Assembly: GCF_025685425.1 (NCBI RefSeq)
Contig: NZ_JAGTAS010000057.1
Coordinates: 124,001-188,000, forward strand
Source: Terriglobus albidus
Lineage (GTDB): Bacteria > Acidobacteriota > Terriglobia > Terriglobales > Acidobacteriaceae
Direction of reading: 5' to 3'
DNA length: 64,000 bases
The notes under the pieces are model-generated. The model was given only the letters and a program-made list of their open reading frames with translations. It searched no databases and was not told the DNA's origin. Shown piece after piece: positions 47,032 through 56,388 of this stretch. Each line of letters opens with the position of its first letter. The stretch's first letter is position 1. The position numbers and the translations under genes are program-made.

Positions 47032-47967
47032 CTAGCGCGCCCGAGGATGTGTCTCGTCATAGACGCGCTGTACCTGGTTGACCGTAAGTTGCGTATAACG
47101 CTGGGTCGTCGAGAGCCGTTCGTGGCCAAGAATTTCCTGAATCGCGCGCAGATCGGCGCCCTCTTCCAGCATATGCGCCCCGAAAGCGTGGCGCAGGGTA
47201 TGTGGATGGACGTCCGCGGGCAAACCTTTGCTGACGGCAATCGCCTTCACAATACGGCCGATGCTGCGCGTGGTCAGTCGTGCTGCCCCACGAATCCGCG
47301 CATTCACAAGAAGTGGCCCCTCTTCTACCAGGGCTCCTTTTCCGGCAGCCGTCAAGCGCTGCTCCCTCTCCGGAAGATAGGCACGAATCGCCTCTGCGGC
47401 AGCGTCTCCAAGGGGAACAAACCGCTCCTTGCGTCCTTTACCGCGGATAAGAATGACTTCGTTCTTCCACTGAATGTCCGCGAGATCCATGCCTACCAGC
47501 TCGGAGTTACGGATGCCGCAGCCATAGAGCAGCTCCCAGATCATGCGCTCACGCGCCGGCCAGGTTGCAGCCTCTTCATCGTTATCCATTGAGTCCAGAA
47601 CGCGATTAACCTCTTCTACGCTGGGCACACGCGGTAGATGCTTCGGCAATTTCGGAGTGGAAACCAGGAGAGCCGGATTCTGCTGCACGTGACCCGCCTT
47701 CGCCAGCCACTTGAACCACGATCGAATGGCGGCGAGGGCTCGCGCGGCTGATGGCTTTCCCAAGCCGCGATCAAACAAGACGGCGAGATAGTTCCGGATG
47801 TGCGTGTGCTCGATCTTGAGGATGCTTCCCTGCTCGCCGAATGTCTCCGCCAGATACGCAGCGAAGTCCTTCAACTCGCGGCGGTATGCCCGCAGGGTAT
47901 GCGGCGAAGCGCCACGTTCACCTTCAATCACCCGTAGAAACTCTTCCGCCAGATCCGCAAAACTCAT
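47032..47967 (-). CDS. xerC: Tyrosine recombinase, XerC-like
   Basis: The 311-residue protein has an N-terminal SAM-like core-binding domain and a C-terminal catalytic domain with Arg in [14 protein letters not shown], Lys-hairpin [21 protein letters not shown] (HxxR), [14 protein letters not shown] (H/W and nucleophile Tyr). It would act with XerD at dif to resolve chromosome dimers. The gene follows xerD with a 4-bp overlap. Assignment to XerC rather than XerD is from relative similarity only. Confidence 0.85.
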   Translation of the reverse strand: MSFADLAEEFLRVIEGERGASPHTLRAYRRELKDFAAYLAETFGEQGSILKIEHTHIRNYLAVLFDRGLGKPSAARALAAIRSWFKWLAKAGHVQQNPALLVSTPKLPKHLPRVPSVEEVNRVLDSMDNDEEAATWPARERMIWELLYGCGIRNSELVGMDLADIQWKNEVILIRGKGRKERFVPLGDAAAEAIRAYLPEREQRLTAAGKGALVEEGPLLVNARIRGAARLTTRSIGRIVKAIAVSKGLPADVHPHTLRHAFGAHMLEEGADLRAIQEILGHERLSTTQRYTQLTVNQVQRVYDETHPRAR

Positions 47968-48899
47968 GAGGCAGCCCCTTCACGGCGCTTTGCGCGCGGA
48001 TGATGGAGACGATGCACCTGTTTCAAGCGCCCCAGAGCCACATGCGTATAGACCTGGGTCGTAGCGATATCGGCATGGCCCAGCAGTGTCTGCACGCTGC
48101 GAAGGTCAGCGCCATGCTCCACCATGTGCGTAGCGCAGCTATGCCGCAGCATATGCGGGCTGGCGCGTTTGTCCCACTTCTTCACCATCGTCCATACCCA
48201 GTCACGTGTCAGCGGCTTGCCCCGTACACTCAGAAACAGCGTGCGCTCAAACTGTTTGCCGCATAGCGCCGGACGGCCTTCTTTCAGATAACGTTCCAGA
48301 GCTTTGATCGATGGAACCCCGAGAGGCACGATGCGTTCTTTATCGCCCTTGCCGCGCACCTGGACACGGGCCTGATCCAGATGCAGATCAGCCTCGCGCA
48401 ATGTCGTAATCTCACTGACCCGCAATCCTCCCGCATACAAGAGTTCCAGAATGGCGTAATCGCGCAGCATCTGTGGCTCAGCCTGCGGATGGGCCGCCAT
48501 CTGCGCCGCACGCGTCAGGACGTCACCCACTTCTGCCTCGGCCAGCGACTTCGGCAGAACCTTCCACGAGGCAGGTGTCTCAAGGTTGACAGTCGGATCA
48601 TGCTGAATACGCTTGTCTTTCAGCAGCCAGCGATAGAAGCCACGCCAACAACTCAGCTTCCTCGCAATGGAACGCGACTCGACATGGCGCGACCGCATAT
48701 CCTCCATGAACGCACTCACCTGCGTCTGTGTTGCTGAAAGCAGCAAGGTGTGCGTCGTCTCCAGAAACTCCGCCAGCTGCTCCAGGTCCCGCAGGTAACT
48801 TTCGCGGGAGAGAGGGCGCAGCCCTTTCTCCACGCTGAGGTACGTCATGTACTCGCGCAGCAGTGCCGAATTGCGGGCGGCGTCGCTCATCCTTGTCAT
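47964..48899 (-). CDS. xerD: Tyrosine recombinase, XerD-like
   Basis: 311 residues from ATG 48899; an in-frame ATG also lies at 48890. N-terminal domain [31 protein letters not shown]. The catalytic residues are in [15 protein letters not shown] (Arg), [10 protein letters not shown] (Lys), [13 protein letters not shown] (HxxR) and [14 protein letters not shown] (His/Tyr). It is co-transcribed with xerC downstream, overlapping by four bases. Divergent from the HAD gene. No dif-like site was identified in the window. Confidence 0.85.
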   Translation of the reverse strand: MTRMSDAARNSALLREYMTYLSVEKGLRPLSRESYLRDLEQLAEFLETTHTLLLSATQTQVSAFMEDMRSRHVESRSIARKLSCWRGFYRWLLKDKRIQHDPTVNLETPASWKVLPKSLAEAEVGDVLTRAAQMAAHPQAEPQMLRDYAILELLYAGGLRVSEITTLREADLHLDQARVQVRGKGDKERIVPLGVPSIKALERYLKEGRPALCGKQFERTLFLSVRGKPLTRDWVWTMVKKWDKRASPHMLRHSCATHMVEHGADLRSVQTLLGHADIATTQVYTHVALGRLKQVHRLHHPRAKRREGAAS

Positions 48900-48974
48900 T
48901 ATCCGGCGACGTGTACGCCGGCCTGCCATGGAGGAACCAAGGTGGATAGCAGGGCGATCATGCAGAATAGAGAG

Positions 48975-49682
48975 ATGCCCGTATCACTCAGCACGGACCA
49001 GTTTCTCGCCTCTATCCGCACACTCGCGCCCAAAGTTGCTGTCTTCGACTGCGACGGCACCTTGTGGCATCCGGACTCAGGTTCGGGTTTCATGCGCTGG
49101 AGCACTCAAACCGGCCTCTTCTCTCCGGAACAGAGCGCATGGATTGAAGGCCGGCACGCTGCCTATCGTAATGGCGAAGTCGACGAAATCACGATCTGCG
49201 GCGAGATGGTACAGGTTTACGAGGGGCTGAGCGAGGAGGCTATCCGTTCCTCCGCCGCCGAGTTCTTCCGTACCGAGATCGAACCCTTTATCTTCCCTGA
49301 GATGTTCGACCTGGTTGCGGAGCTGCAAAAGAACGGAACCGAGATCTGGGCTGTCTCCTCCACATGCGACTGGGTGGTGGAAGAGGGCGCCAGCCGCTTT
49401 CATATTCCGCCCGAACGCGTTCTGGCGGCCTGTGTCGAGGTCAAAGGCGGTATTGCAACACGCTCCCTGCGGGATGTCCCATCGGATGAAAACAAAGCCA
49501 TCTCTCTGCGCCGTGTCGGCCTTCCCCAGCCTGACGCTGTCTTCGGAAACTCGGTCCATGATGCGGCCATGCTTGAGATCGCGAAGAAGCCGTATCCCGT
49601 AAACCCAACCGCCGCCCTGGCCGAGATAAGCCATACAAATGGCTGGGCCGTTTACTATCCGGCTGCCGTCAGAACTCTCTGA
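48975..49682 (+). CDS. HAD-superfamily phosphatase (phosphoserine phosphatase-like)
   Basis: 235 residues from ATG 48975, preceded by AGAGAG; an in-frame extension upstream is antisense to xerD. HAD motif I VAVFDCDGTLW (DxD), motif II SSTCDW, motif III/IV GNSVHDAAML. The C1 cap is helical, typical of the SerB/PSP-like subgroup. Soluble and probably cytosolic. The substrate is not determined. Confidence 0.85.
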   Translation: MPVSLSTDQFLASIRTLAPKVAVFDCDGTLWHPDSGSGFMRWSTQTGLFSPEQSAWIEGRHAAYRNGEVDEITICGEMVQVYEGLSEEAIRSSAAEFFRTEIEPFIFPEMFDLVAELQKNGTEIWAVSSTCDWVVEEGASRFHIPPERVLAACVEVKGGIATRSLRDVPSDENKAISLRRVGLPQPDAVFGNSVHDAAMLEIAKKPYPVNPTAALAEISHTNGWAVYYPAAVRTL

Positions 49683-49714
49683 GGCTTAGAGACCCTCTCG
49701 GGCGTCTAACCTGT

Positions 49715-50185
49715 GTGTACGTGAGCCGAGCCGCGAAAAAAAGCCGACGCCGTCATGCAGCCAAGGAAGCTGCGAAGCAGATTCGTCTCGTAGTCGCCGC
49801 GCTGATCCTGCGCGAGACGGAGACGGGCCGCGAAGTCCTTGTCTGTCAGCGGCGTCCGGAACAGGCGATGGCCCTCAAATGGGAGTTCCCCGGCGGCAAG
49901 ATCGAGGCCGGCGAATCTCCCGAGGCGGCCCTGCGCCGCGAGCTGAACGAAGAGCTCGGCATCGAGGCTGTCATCGGCCCACGTATTACCCGCCTGCGTC
50001 ACAATTATCGCAACGGCGGGGCCGTCGACCTTCAGTTCTTTGCTGTCCATGAGTTCAAAGGAGAGCTGGAGAACCTTATTTTCAATGACATGCAGTGGAC
50101 TTTGCTATCCCGGCTACCGGAGTTCGACTTTCTGGCCGCGGATCTGACTCTGATCCAGGACCTCGCCTCCGGCAAGCTGCTTTAG
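49715..50185 (+). CDS. NUDIX hydrolase, MutT-like
   Basis: The 156-residue protein has the NUDIX box GGKIEAGESPEAALRRELNEELGI. WEFPGGK precedes it, as in MutT 8-oxo-dGTP diphosphatases. The N-terminus is a basic extension (SRAAKKSRRRHAAKEAAK) of about 22 residues not typical for MutT. Start GTG at 49715 is tentative. The stop overlaps the convergent NRAMP gene by four bases. Sanitising oxidised nucleotides is the likely role. Confidence 0.88.
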   Translation: MYVSRAAKKSRRRHAAKEAAKQIRLVVAALILRETETGREVLVCQRRPEQAMALKWEFPGGKIEAGESPEAALRRELNEELGIEAVIGPRITRLRHNYRNGGAVDLQFFAVHEFKGELENLIFNDMQWTLLSRLPEFDFLAADLTLIQDLASGKLL

Positions 50186-51435
50186 AACAGCCCCCGGATC
50201 GTATTCCACAGCATCACAGCGGTCAGTCCGATCACAACTACAGCTGTCGTCCACGCAACCAGATTCAGCCATAGATTGTTCGTCCAGGTCCCCATCAGCT
50301 CCTTCCGGTTGATGAGCTTGAGCATGAAGATCAGGACGATCGGCAACAGCACACCGTTCAGCACCTGCGACAGAATCGTCATCGGCACGAGCGGAAAGTT
50401 GGGAATCAACACTACCGCGGCTCCCGCCACAATCAGGATCGTATAAAGCCAGTAGAAGAACGGAGCCTGGCCAAATCTCTTATCGACACCGCTCTCGAAC
50501 CCCAGGCCCTCGCACACCGTGTATGCCGTGGAAAGAGGCAGAATCGACGCCGCGAAGAGACTGGCATTAAATAACCCGGCGGCAAACAGGATGAATGCGT
50601 AGTCGCCAGCGACAGGCTTCATCGCCTCCGCAGCATCGGCCGGCACCTGAATGTCCCGCATACCGTGCGTATAGAGCGTCACGGCGCACACCACCACGAT
50701 GAACCACGCGACGATATCGGTAAAGATCGAGCCGATGATCACGTCCAGCCTGGACGCGCGATACTGCCTGACCGAGACACCTTTCTCAACGATCGACGAC
50801 TGCAAATAGAACTGCATCCATGGCGTAATGGTTGTACCGATCACACCGATGGTCATGTAGATGTAGTTGCGGTCACTCCAGACCTCTCGTCCAGGGAGTT
50901 TCACCGTTTCAACCATCGCTGCGTGCCAATCCGGGCGGCCGAGCACGCCGGCGATGATGTACGCGATATAGAACACGCTGGCCGCAAGAAAGATCTTCTC
51001 CACGTTTTTGTAATCGCCAAACACCACCAGAGCCCATACCAGCACAGCGCAAATGGGCACACTGATGTACTTGCTCAGGTGGAAGAGCTGCAGGCTGCCG
51101 GCGATACCGGAGAACTCGGCGATGACATTTCCGAAGTTGACGATGACCAGCAGCACCATCATCACGAAGGTCATTCTTAACCCGAACTCCTCGCGGATCA
51201 GGTCGCTCAGCCCCTTGCCGGTCACCGCTCCCATGCGTGCGCACATCTCCTGCACCACGATCAGCGCCAGCGTGATGGGGATCATCGTCCAGAGCAGCTT
51301 GTAGCCGTACTGTGCCCCTGCCTGGGAATAGGTCAGGATGCCACCTGCATCGTTGTCGACATTGGCGGTGATGAAGCCTGGCCCGAGCACGGCAAGGAAC
51401 AACAACAGTCTTGTGCGCAGACTGAACTTCTTCAT
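50182..51435 (-). CDS. NRAMP-superfamily divalent metal transporter, possibly Mg2+-type
   Basis: A 417-residue inner-membrane transporter with 11 predicted segments. In TM1 the canonical DPGN reads DNDA (ITANVDNDAGGILTYSQAG). In TM6 the MPH motif reads TPW (GTTITPWMQFYLQSS). These are the two metal-binding motifs of Mn/Fe-type NRAMPs, and their replacement points to the NRAMP-related magnesium transporter group, although other divergent NRAMPs exist. ATG overlaps the preceding glycosyltransferase stop (ATGA). It is third in an operon with a soluble MgtE-like sensor, which fits Mg2+. Confidence 0.85.
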   Translation of the reverse strand: MKKFSLRTRLLLFLAVLGPGFITANVDNDAGGILTYSQAGAQYGYKLLWTMIPITLALIVVQEMCARMGAVTGKGLSDLIREEFGLRMTFVMMVLLVIVNFGNVIAEFSGIAGSLQLFHLSKYISVPICAVLVWALVVFGDYKNVEKIFLAASVFYIAYIIAGVLGRPDWHAAMVETVKLPGREVWSDRNYIYMTIGVIGTTITPWMQFYLQSSIVEKGVSVRQYRASRLDVIIGSIFTDIVAWFIVVVCAVTLYTHGMRDIQVPADAAEAMKPVAGDYAFILFAAGLFNASLFAASILPLSTAYTVCEGLGFESGVDKRFGQAPFFYWLYTILIVAGAAVVLIPNFPLVPMTILSQVLNGVLLPIVLIFMLKLINRKELMGTWTNNLWLNLVAWTTAVVVIGLTAVMLWNTIRGLF

Positions 51436-52493
51436 CCGGCGGCCGCCTCTGCCCGTACCTTCGGAACAATCGATTCCAGGCGTTCCAGAATTTTTTTGAC
51501 CTGGCCGTCGTTATGGTATTCGCCGGCCTCGGCACGTCGACGTCCGGCTGCAGCGATGCGCGCCCTTCCCGCTTCATCCGGGAGCCAGCGCCTGATCTTC
51601 GCCAGCAGCTCCTCGAATCCGTCGAAGAAAACTGCCTCTTCGTCCTCGACAAATCGTTCCAGGTGTCCTTGAGATCGCTCCGCGAGTAGAAAGCCGCCGC
51701 AACCTGCAATCTCAAAGCTCTTGTGCACAAACTCGTCCTGATTAGAGTGCGTAATGAAGCTCAGATTGATCTTCGATCTCCAGATGGCCTCTCGATACGC
51801 TGCACCGTAAAGTTCGCCTTCCCGGTATAGAGTCCGCATGGCATCTGCATCCAAAGCCTTTGCCCAATGTCTCTGGGTTCCGGAAATCACCACCGGCACA
51901 CCAAACTCCCGAGCCAGACGAGTGAGTGTCTCCGCCCGCTGATCGTACGGTGTACCGATGAAAGACACTTCGCGATCGCGATTTTTGTCGCTCCATCCTG
52001 CCGGTGGAGGAAAGTGAAGTGTCTGTTCATAAGCCGTCTGGATCTTCAGAACGTCACGCGCACCGGCCGCACGGTATGAGATCACATTCGCGTCGCGCTG
52101 AGTGACATGCAGGTCATACTCACGCAGATTCTTACGATACAAGCGCCAGCCGGGATCTTTTCGGGGGCCAAAGAAGTTGTCGATCATATAGCTGACGGTG
52201 GTAATGCCCATCTTCCGCAACTTCCTCAGGGTGGAGGGCCATAACCAAAGAGCCTTATCTGCCCAGAGCACATCAGGCTGATGGATCTGCGCTTGCTTCA
52301 ATACCTCTCGATTCAGGCGCATCACCTCAGGCCCCACCGCCAAACGAAACTCAATCTTGTGGAGCAGAGGCTGCTTGAAACCGTAGTCGTAGAGATTGAT
52401 GGGAAACAGGTGCTGACCGGCGCGTTCCAGAGCCCACTGCCGGTATAGCGTCGTATCGTTTTCTGATATCTGCGCGACATACAGAATCTTCAT
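51432..52493 (-). CDS. CgeB-like glycosyltransferase
   Basis: The 353-residue protein begins MKILYVAQISENDTTLYRQWALERAGQHLF and has a GT-B-like layout. Its C-terminal part, VHKSFEIAGCGGFLLAERSQGHLERFVEDEEAVFFDGFEELLAKIRRWL, is the CgeB/GT1-like acceptor block seen in CgeB-type proteins, with A..GGFLL and the E-rich loop. Family members glycosylate spore-coat or surface proteins, but the acceptor here is unknown. The start directly abuts the stop of the MgtE-like gene, and the stop overlaps the NRAMP start. The role in a metal operon is unexplained. Confidence 0.8.
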   Translation of the reverse strand: MKILYVAQISENDTTLYRQWALERAGQHLFPINLYDYGFKQPLLHKIEFRLAVGPEVMRLNREVLKQAQIHQPDVLWADKALWLWPSTLRKLRKMGITTVSYMIDNFFGPRKDPGWRLYRKNLREYDLHVTQRDANVISYRAAGARDVLKIQTAYEQTLHFPPPAGWSDKNRDREVSFIGTPYDQRAETLTRLAREFGVPVVISGTQRHWAKALDADAMRTLYREGELYGAAYREAIWRSKINLSFITHSNQDEFVHKSFEIAGCGGFLLAERSQGHLERFVEDEEAVFFDGFEELLAKIRRWLPDEAGRARIAAAGRRRAEAGEYHNDGQVKKILERLESIVPKVRAEAAAG

Positions 52494-53759
52494 CTATCGA
52501 TCCTCACGCAGGAGGGAGATCACTTCCTCCGCCAGAATGATGCCCACCAGTTTCTTCTCCTCGTTCAGAACCGGTAAAGACCGCAGATTGTATTTATCGA
52601 ACAGCTCCGCCACGTGTTTGCCGTTCGCATCCGCTGTCGTAGATACCGGACGGCCTTCAACCAGGTCCTTCAAAAGCGTATCTTTCGGGGCGAGCAACAA
52701 TCTCGCCAGCCCAACCACACCCTCAAGTTCTTCGTTCTCATTGGTGAGGTAAATATCCGTCACAGAGGCGATGTCTCCCTCGAACCCCTTCAACGCCACA
52801 ATTGCGTCAGCCACTGTGGCATCACCGGAGACGCTGATGTACTCCGTTGTCATGCGGCCCGCTGCAGACTTCTCCGGGAACTCGAGGAGTTCCTCCACTT
52901 CCTGCCGCTCCTCGGGATCCATCTCTTCGAGAATCGCTTCGGAACGCTCCTCAGGAAGTTCCGCCAGAAGGTCGGCTGCGGCTCCGGGATCCATCTCTTC
53001 GACGATGTCAGCGACACGCTCCGAGTCCAGGCCTTCGAGCAGGGCCTTCTGCAGCTTTGGATCGACCTCTTCCAGGGCCTCGGCAGCAACCTCTTCATCC
53101 AGGCTGGCAAAGACAGCTTCGCGCTCTGCCGGGGCAAGCTCTTCCAGGATGTCGGCGATATCGGCCGGATGCATCTTTGCAAGCCGGTTCTGCTCGATCT
53201 TCAGGCGCACCCGGCGAGCGGGATCGCGTTCGATCAGATCCACGAACTCCCAGGGAATAATCCGCGCCACTGCGCGCTCGCTCAACGAGACCACAGGCCG
53301 CGGCAGCCCCTTCATCAGCCGGCGCAGAGCACCACGGAGACCGACTTCTACCTCGGCGATGCGCAGCCGCAATGGACCGTGCCCGTTTTCCCCCTCCCAT
53401 GCGAGGTCAACATCATTCACACGGACGACCTTGTGGCCGTGCACGTCAATGATCTGCTGATCCAGCAGGTCGCGGTCCAGCAGCAGATATTCATGATCGG
53501 TACCGATAGGGCTGACCTCGGCCCCTGCACGCAATCGCAGGTCCCCAGACTCGGTCCTCTCCAGAGATTCAATGGAGACCCATCCCGGCGCCCGTTCTTT
53601 CCCGGCGCGGCGCAGGACGAAACCCGCAACATGGTTGGTGTCTTTTGCCGGATCGACGGCCACATCCCGCACCCTTCCCAGAACGCCCCCATGGGCATTC
53701 TTCACCGGCATACCGATCATGGCTGCGGCACTGGTCCGGAGATGGAGAGGAGCGTGCAT
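52494..53759 (-). CDS. PRC-barrel, MgtE N-domain and CBS protein without a membrane channel
   Basis: The 421-residue soluble protein has two PRC-barrel-like units (about 13-85 and 90-150: GMPVKNAHGGVLGRVRDVAVD, GHKVVRVNDVDLA). An MgtE N-terminal helical domain follows (about 190-300: MHPADIADILEELAPAEREAVFASLDEE, VADIVEEMDPGAAADLLAELPEERSEAILEEMDPEER), then a CBS pair (about 300-421: TEYISVSGDATVADAIVAL, VAELFDKYNLRSLPVLNEEKKLVGIIL). In MgtE these cytosolic domains sense Mg2+ and gate the channel, but the five-span channel is absent. The stop touches the start of the glycosyltransferase. It is probably a sensor or regulator for the NRAMP-type transporter of the operon. Confidence 0.9.
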   Translation of the reverse strand: MHAPLHLRTSAAAMIGMPVKNAHGGVLGRVRDVAVDPAKDTNHVAGFVLRRAGKERAPGWVSIESLERTESGDLRLRAGAEVSPIGTDHEYLLLDRDLLDQQIIDVHGHKVVRVNDVDLAWEGENGHGPLRLRIAEVEVGLRGALRRLMKGLPRPVVSLSERAVARIIPWEFVDLIERDPARRVRLKIEQNRLAKMHPADIADILEELAPAEREAVFASLDEEVAAEALEEVDPKLQKALLEGLDSERVADIVEEMDPGAAADLLAELPEERSEAILEEMDPEERQEVEELLEFPEKSAAGRMTTEYISVSGDATVADAIVALKGFEGDIASVTDIYLTNENEELEGVVGLARLLLAPKDTLLKDLVEGRPVSTTADANGKHVAELFDKYNLRSLPVLNEEKKLVGIILAEEVISLLREDR

Positions 53760-53826
53760 CCTGTTCGCAGTCTACCCAAGCATTCAGATGCGCACCACCA
53801 GTGCTATGTAATAGAACCAAAAAGAG

Positions 53827-53858
53827 AAAGCCGGCACTCGAAAAGAGAGCCGGCTTTT
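53827..53858 (-). terminator. Hairpin terminator downstream of the M13 peptidase gene
   Basis: AAAGCCGGC (53827-53835) pairs with GCCGGCTTT (53849-53857) over a 13-nt loop. On the minus strand it is followed by the T-rich TCTCTTTTT. It separates the M13 gene (with repeat copy J) from the MgtE-like operon. Confidence 0.65.
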
Positions 53859-53876
53859 GGAGATTCAGGCGTGCGT

Positions 53877-53992
53877 TAGAGCGTTTTTCCTGTTGCTCGG
53901 TATCCCGGGAGGAGCGTGCAGCGGCGTTTTCATTGAGGAAAACGCCCATAAATGCGGAGACCCTACGCTACACCTACAGGAAAAATGCTCTA
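53877..53992 (-). repeat. TA-flanked palindromic element, copy J
   Basis: The copy reads TAGAGCGTTTTTCCTGTTGC ... TACAGGAAAAATGCTCTA. Its right end supplies the TAG stop of the M13 peptidase gene (minus strand, 53990-53992). It belongs to a subgroup with copies K and L that spell TTTTTCCTGT. Confidence 0.9.
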
Positions 53993-56053
53993 CCACACCT
54001 TGCAGACCGTCTCCTTCACCATCGGCTGGCCTTTTTTGCATCCGAAGGCTGTGGCAAATTCGGGCATATTCGTCACGATACCGTTGATACGTGCATAACC
54101 CGGGGAGTGTGGATTGGTAATCGCGCTCACCCGCAGGTTTTCCGGCCGCTGGTTCTCGCAGGCCCACTGGGCAAACCCGATAAAGAACCGCTGGTCAGGG
54201 GTGAATCCCTCCACTGGTGCAAGCCGCTGATTTCCTGTCGCCTTCTTCCAGGCGATATACGCGATCAGCGTTCCCCCCAGATCAGCTACATCTTCGCCGC
54301 TGGTCAGCTTCGAGTTGATCTTAATGTCGTCCACGATGGTGTAGGTAGCAAACTGATCGCGCAGGCAATTGATCTGCTTTTCAAAACCTTCGGCGTCTTC
54401 CTTCGTCCACCAGTCCTTCAGGTTTCCTGCTCCGTCGAACTGTCGCCCTTCATCGTCAAAGGCGTGCGTCAGCTCGTGGCCGATGGTTGATCCTGTATTG
54501 CCATAGTTGGGAGCGTCGTCGAGCTTGGCGTCATACAACGGCGGCTGCAGCACACCGGCCGGGAAGTTGATGTCGTTCATCTGGGGGTTGTAATAGGCAT
54601 TGACGGTCGGCGGCGTCATGTCCCACTCGTTCTTGTCCACCGGCTTACCCACCTTGGCCCACTGACGCTGGTCCTCGAAAAGAGAGGCCCGCAGCATGTT
54701 GCCGAAGTAATCGTCGGCTTTGACCTCCAGCTTGGAATAGTCGCGCCACTTGTCCGGATACCCGATCTTGTTCCGGACCAGGTGCAGCTTTTCGATCGCA
54801 CGCTGTTTGGTGGCATCGCTCATCCAGGTCAAGCCTTTGATCTCTCCAGCCATGGCCTGCTCGATCTCATCCGTCATCTTCACCGTCTTGGCTTTGGTAT
54901 CCGGACCGAAGGTCCGGCGGACAAACTCCTGTCCCAGAGCTTCGCCAAGCATGTTGTCCACCTGGCGGGTGCAGCGCTTCCACCTGGGCTGCTGTTGCTG
55001 CACGCCGCGCAGATACTTCGAATAGAAGTTGAACTGAGCTTCATCGAAGTCCTTCGACAGTGAGGGAGCCGCGGCGGTAATCGCATGGAAGCGCAGGTAC
55101 GCCTTCAAGGCCGGCAACGGCTCCGCTGTCAGCTCGGTCTGGAGTGCTTTCTGGAAGTCAGGCTGGTTCACATTCAGCGACGTCACGGTCGGGACATTCT
55201 GCGTTGCAAAATAGCGGTTCCAATCGATCGAGGGCGTCAGCTTGCCCAAATCCTCGACCGACATCTTGTGGTACTCCTTGTATGGATCGCGGCGTTCGAC
55301 GCGGGTCAGCGAGGCCTTTGCGAGAGCGGTTTCGATCTTCATAATCGCGGCAGCGTCAGTCTCCGCCGCCGCCTTCGGTTCTCCGGCAAGCGTCAACTGC
55401 TGTGCGATGTAGGCGACATACTTTGCCCGGGTCTCTTCGCTCTTGGCGTCGGTCTTGGTGTAGTAGTCGCGGTCGGGCAATCCCAGGCCTCCCGCAGCGA
55501 TAAATGCGATCACCTGCGAGGAGTCGCCAAGATCCTGCCCCGAGCCGGAGCCGAAGAAGAAGTTCCCTACCTGTTCGTGATGCAGCACTGGAAGATAGGC
55601 CACCAGTTCTTCACGCGTCTTCAAGCCATCGATGCGGGCAAGCAGAGGCTTCAGAGGCCCCAGACCGCGCTTGTTAATGGAATCTTCATCCATGCAGGCG
55701 CCAAAATAATCGCCGATCTTCTGCTGACTGGGTGTGCGATTGCCGGCCTTCGAGGCATCCACCAGGATGCCCCACAGAAACTGGAGATTGTCCTGCGCCA
55801 GCTTGCCATAGACGCTCCATCCGGCCTGGTCCGCTGGAATCGGATTGCTCTTCATCCATCCGCCGCAGGAGTACTGGTAGAAGTCCACGCACGGATCGAC
55901 CGACTTATCCATATCGGCGACATTCAAGCTGGGGGAGTACGGCATCGCCTGCAAAGGCTTCAGCGATGTCGATTGCGCGGCTGGAAATTGCGCAAAAACT
56001 GCACCTGCCAAGCCACACCACAATGCCGCCGCCAAACCAAAGCGCAAACGCAT
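53990..56053 (-). CDS. M13-family zinc metallopeptidase (neprilysin/PepO-like)
   Basis: 687 residues from ATG 56053 (GGAG upstream); an in-frame extension reaches into repeat K. The signal peptide (LRFGLAAALWCGLAGAVFAQ) implies export. The N-terminal helical domain contains CVDFYQYSCGGWMKSNPIP. The catalytic domain contains NAYYNPQMNDINFPAG, IGHELTHAFDDEGRQFDG (HExxH) and SGEDVADLGG (Glu ligand, GENIAD variant), ending in CKVW as in eukaryotic M13. It would cleave oligopeptides outside the cytoplasmic membrane. The C-terminal tetrapeptide is conserved in the family. Bounded by repeats J and K. Confidence 0.95.
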   Translation of the reverse strand: MRLRFGLAAALWCGLAGAVFAQFPAAQSTSLKPLQAMPYSPSLNVADMDKSVDPCVDFYQYSCGGWMKSNPIPADQAGWSVYGKLAQDNLQFLWGILVDASKAGNRTPSQQKIGDYFGACMDEDSINKRGLGPLKPLLARIDGLKTREELVAYLPVLHHEQVGNFFFGSGSGQDLGDSSQVIAFIAAGGLGLPDRDYYTKTDAKSEETRAKYVAYIAQQLTLAGEPKAAAETDAAAIMKIETALAKASLTRVERRDPYKEYHKMSVEDLGKLTPSIDWNRYFATQNVPTVTSLNVNQPDFQKALQTELTAEPLPALKAYLRFHAITAAAPSLSKDFDEAQFNFYSKYLRGVQQQQPRWKRCTRQVDNMLGEALGQEFVRRTFGPDTKAKTVKMTDEIEQAMAGEIKGLTWMSDATKQRAIEKLHLVRNKIGYPDKWRDYSKLEVKADDYFGNMLRASLFEDQRQWAKVGKPVDKNEWDMTPPTVNAYYNPQMNDINFPAGVLQPPLYDAKLDDAPNYGNTGSTIGHELTHAFDDEGRQFDGAGNLKDWWTKEDAEGFEKQINCLRDQFATYTIVDDIKINSKLTSGEDVADLGGTLIAYIAWKKATGNQRLAPVEGFTPDQRFFIGFAQWACENQRPENLRVSAITNPHSPGYARINGIVTNMPEFATAFGCKKGQPMVKETVCKVW

Positions 56054-56085
56054 ATCGTTCTTTCTCCTTTTTAGACACTTCATCC

Positions 56086-56200
56086 TAAGCATTTTTCCTG
56101 TTGCTGGGTATCCGGGAAGAGGAATGCAGCGGCGTTTTCATCGGGGAAAACGCCCATAAATGCGGAGACCCTACGCTACACCTACAGGAAAAATGCTCTA
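56086..56200 (-). repeat. TA-flanked palindromic element, copy K
   Basis: The copy reads TAAGCATTTTTCCTGTTGC ... TACAGGAAAAATGCTCTA. It lies 33 bp upstream of the M13 start codon, between divergent genes, and shares most of its sequence with copy J. Confidence 0.88.
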
Positions 56201-56388
56201 TCGCGGTGAAAGGGCATACGCTCCCCCGGAGAGGAAGGTTCCCTGCTGGGGTTGATTGACCCTCCGATTCCAATTTCTTGACTTTTGCTTCCCTGGGAAG
56301 CAAACTGCCTTTGCAAGCACCTTGGACGAAACTCCGGCTCCTCTGGCGTCGGCGGCTCCAAAATCAGCACCTCGCCTGCAGGAGTAAT

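Noticed and set aside
52400-53877. Mg2+- or Mn2+-sensing riboswitch before the MgtE-like/NRAMP operon
   Set aside because: I searched the short leader by eye and found no conserved core of either class; the gap is mostly a terminator and a repeat.
52614-53879. Plus-strand open frame of 421 codons
   Set aside because: It is antisense to the PRC/MgtE_N/CBS gene and runs into repeat J.
55085-56074. Plus-strand open frame of 329 codons
   Set aside because: It lies opposite the M13 peptidase, which has signal peptide and catalytic motifs in the minus frame.
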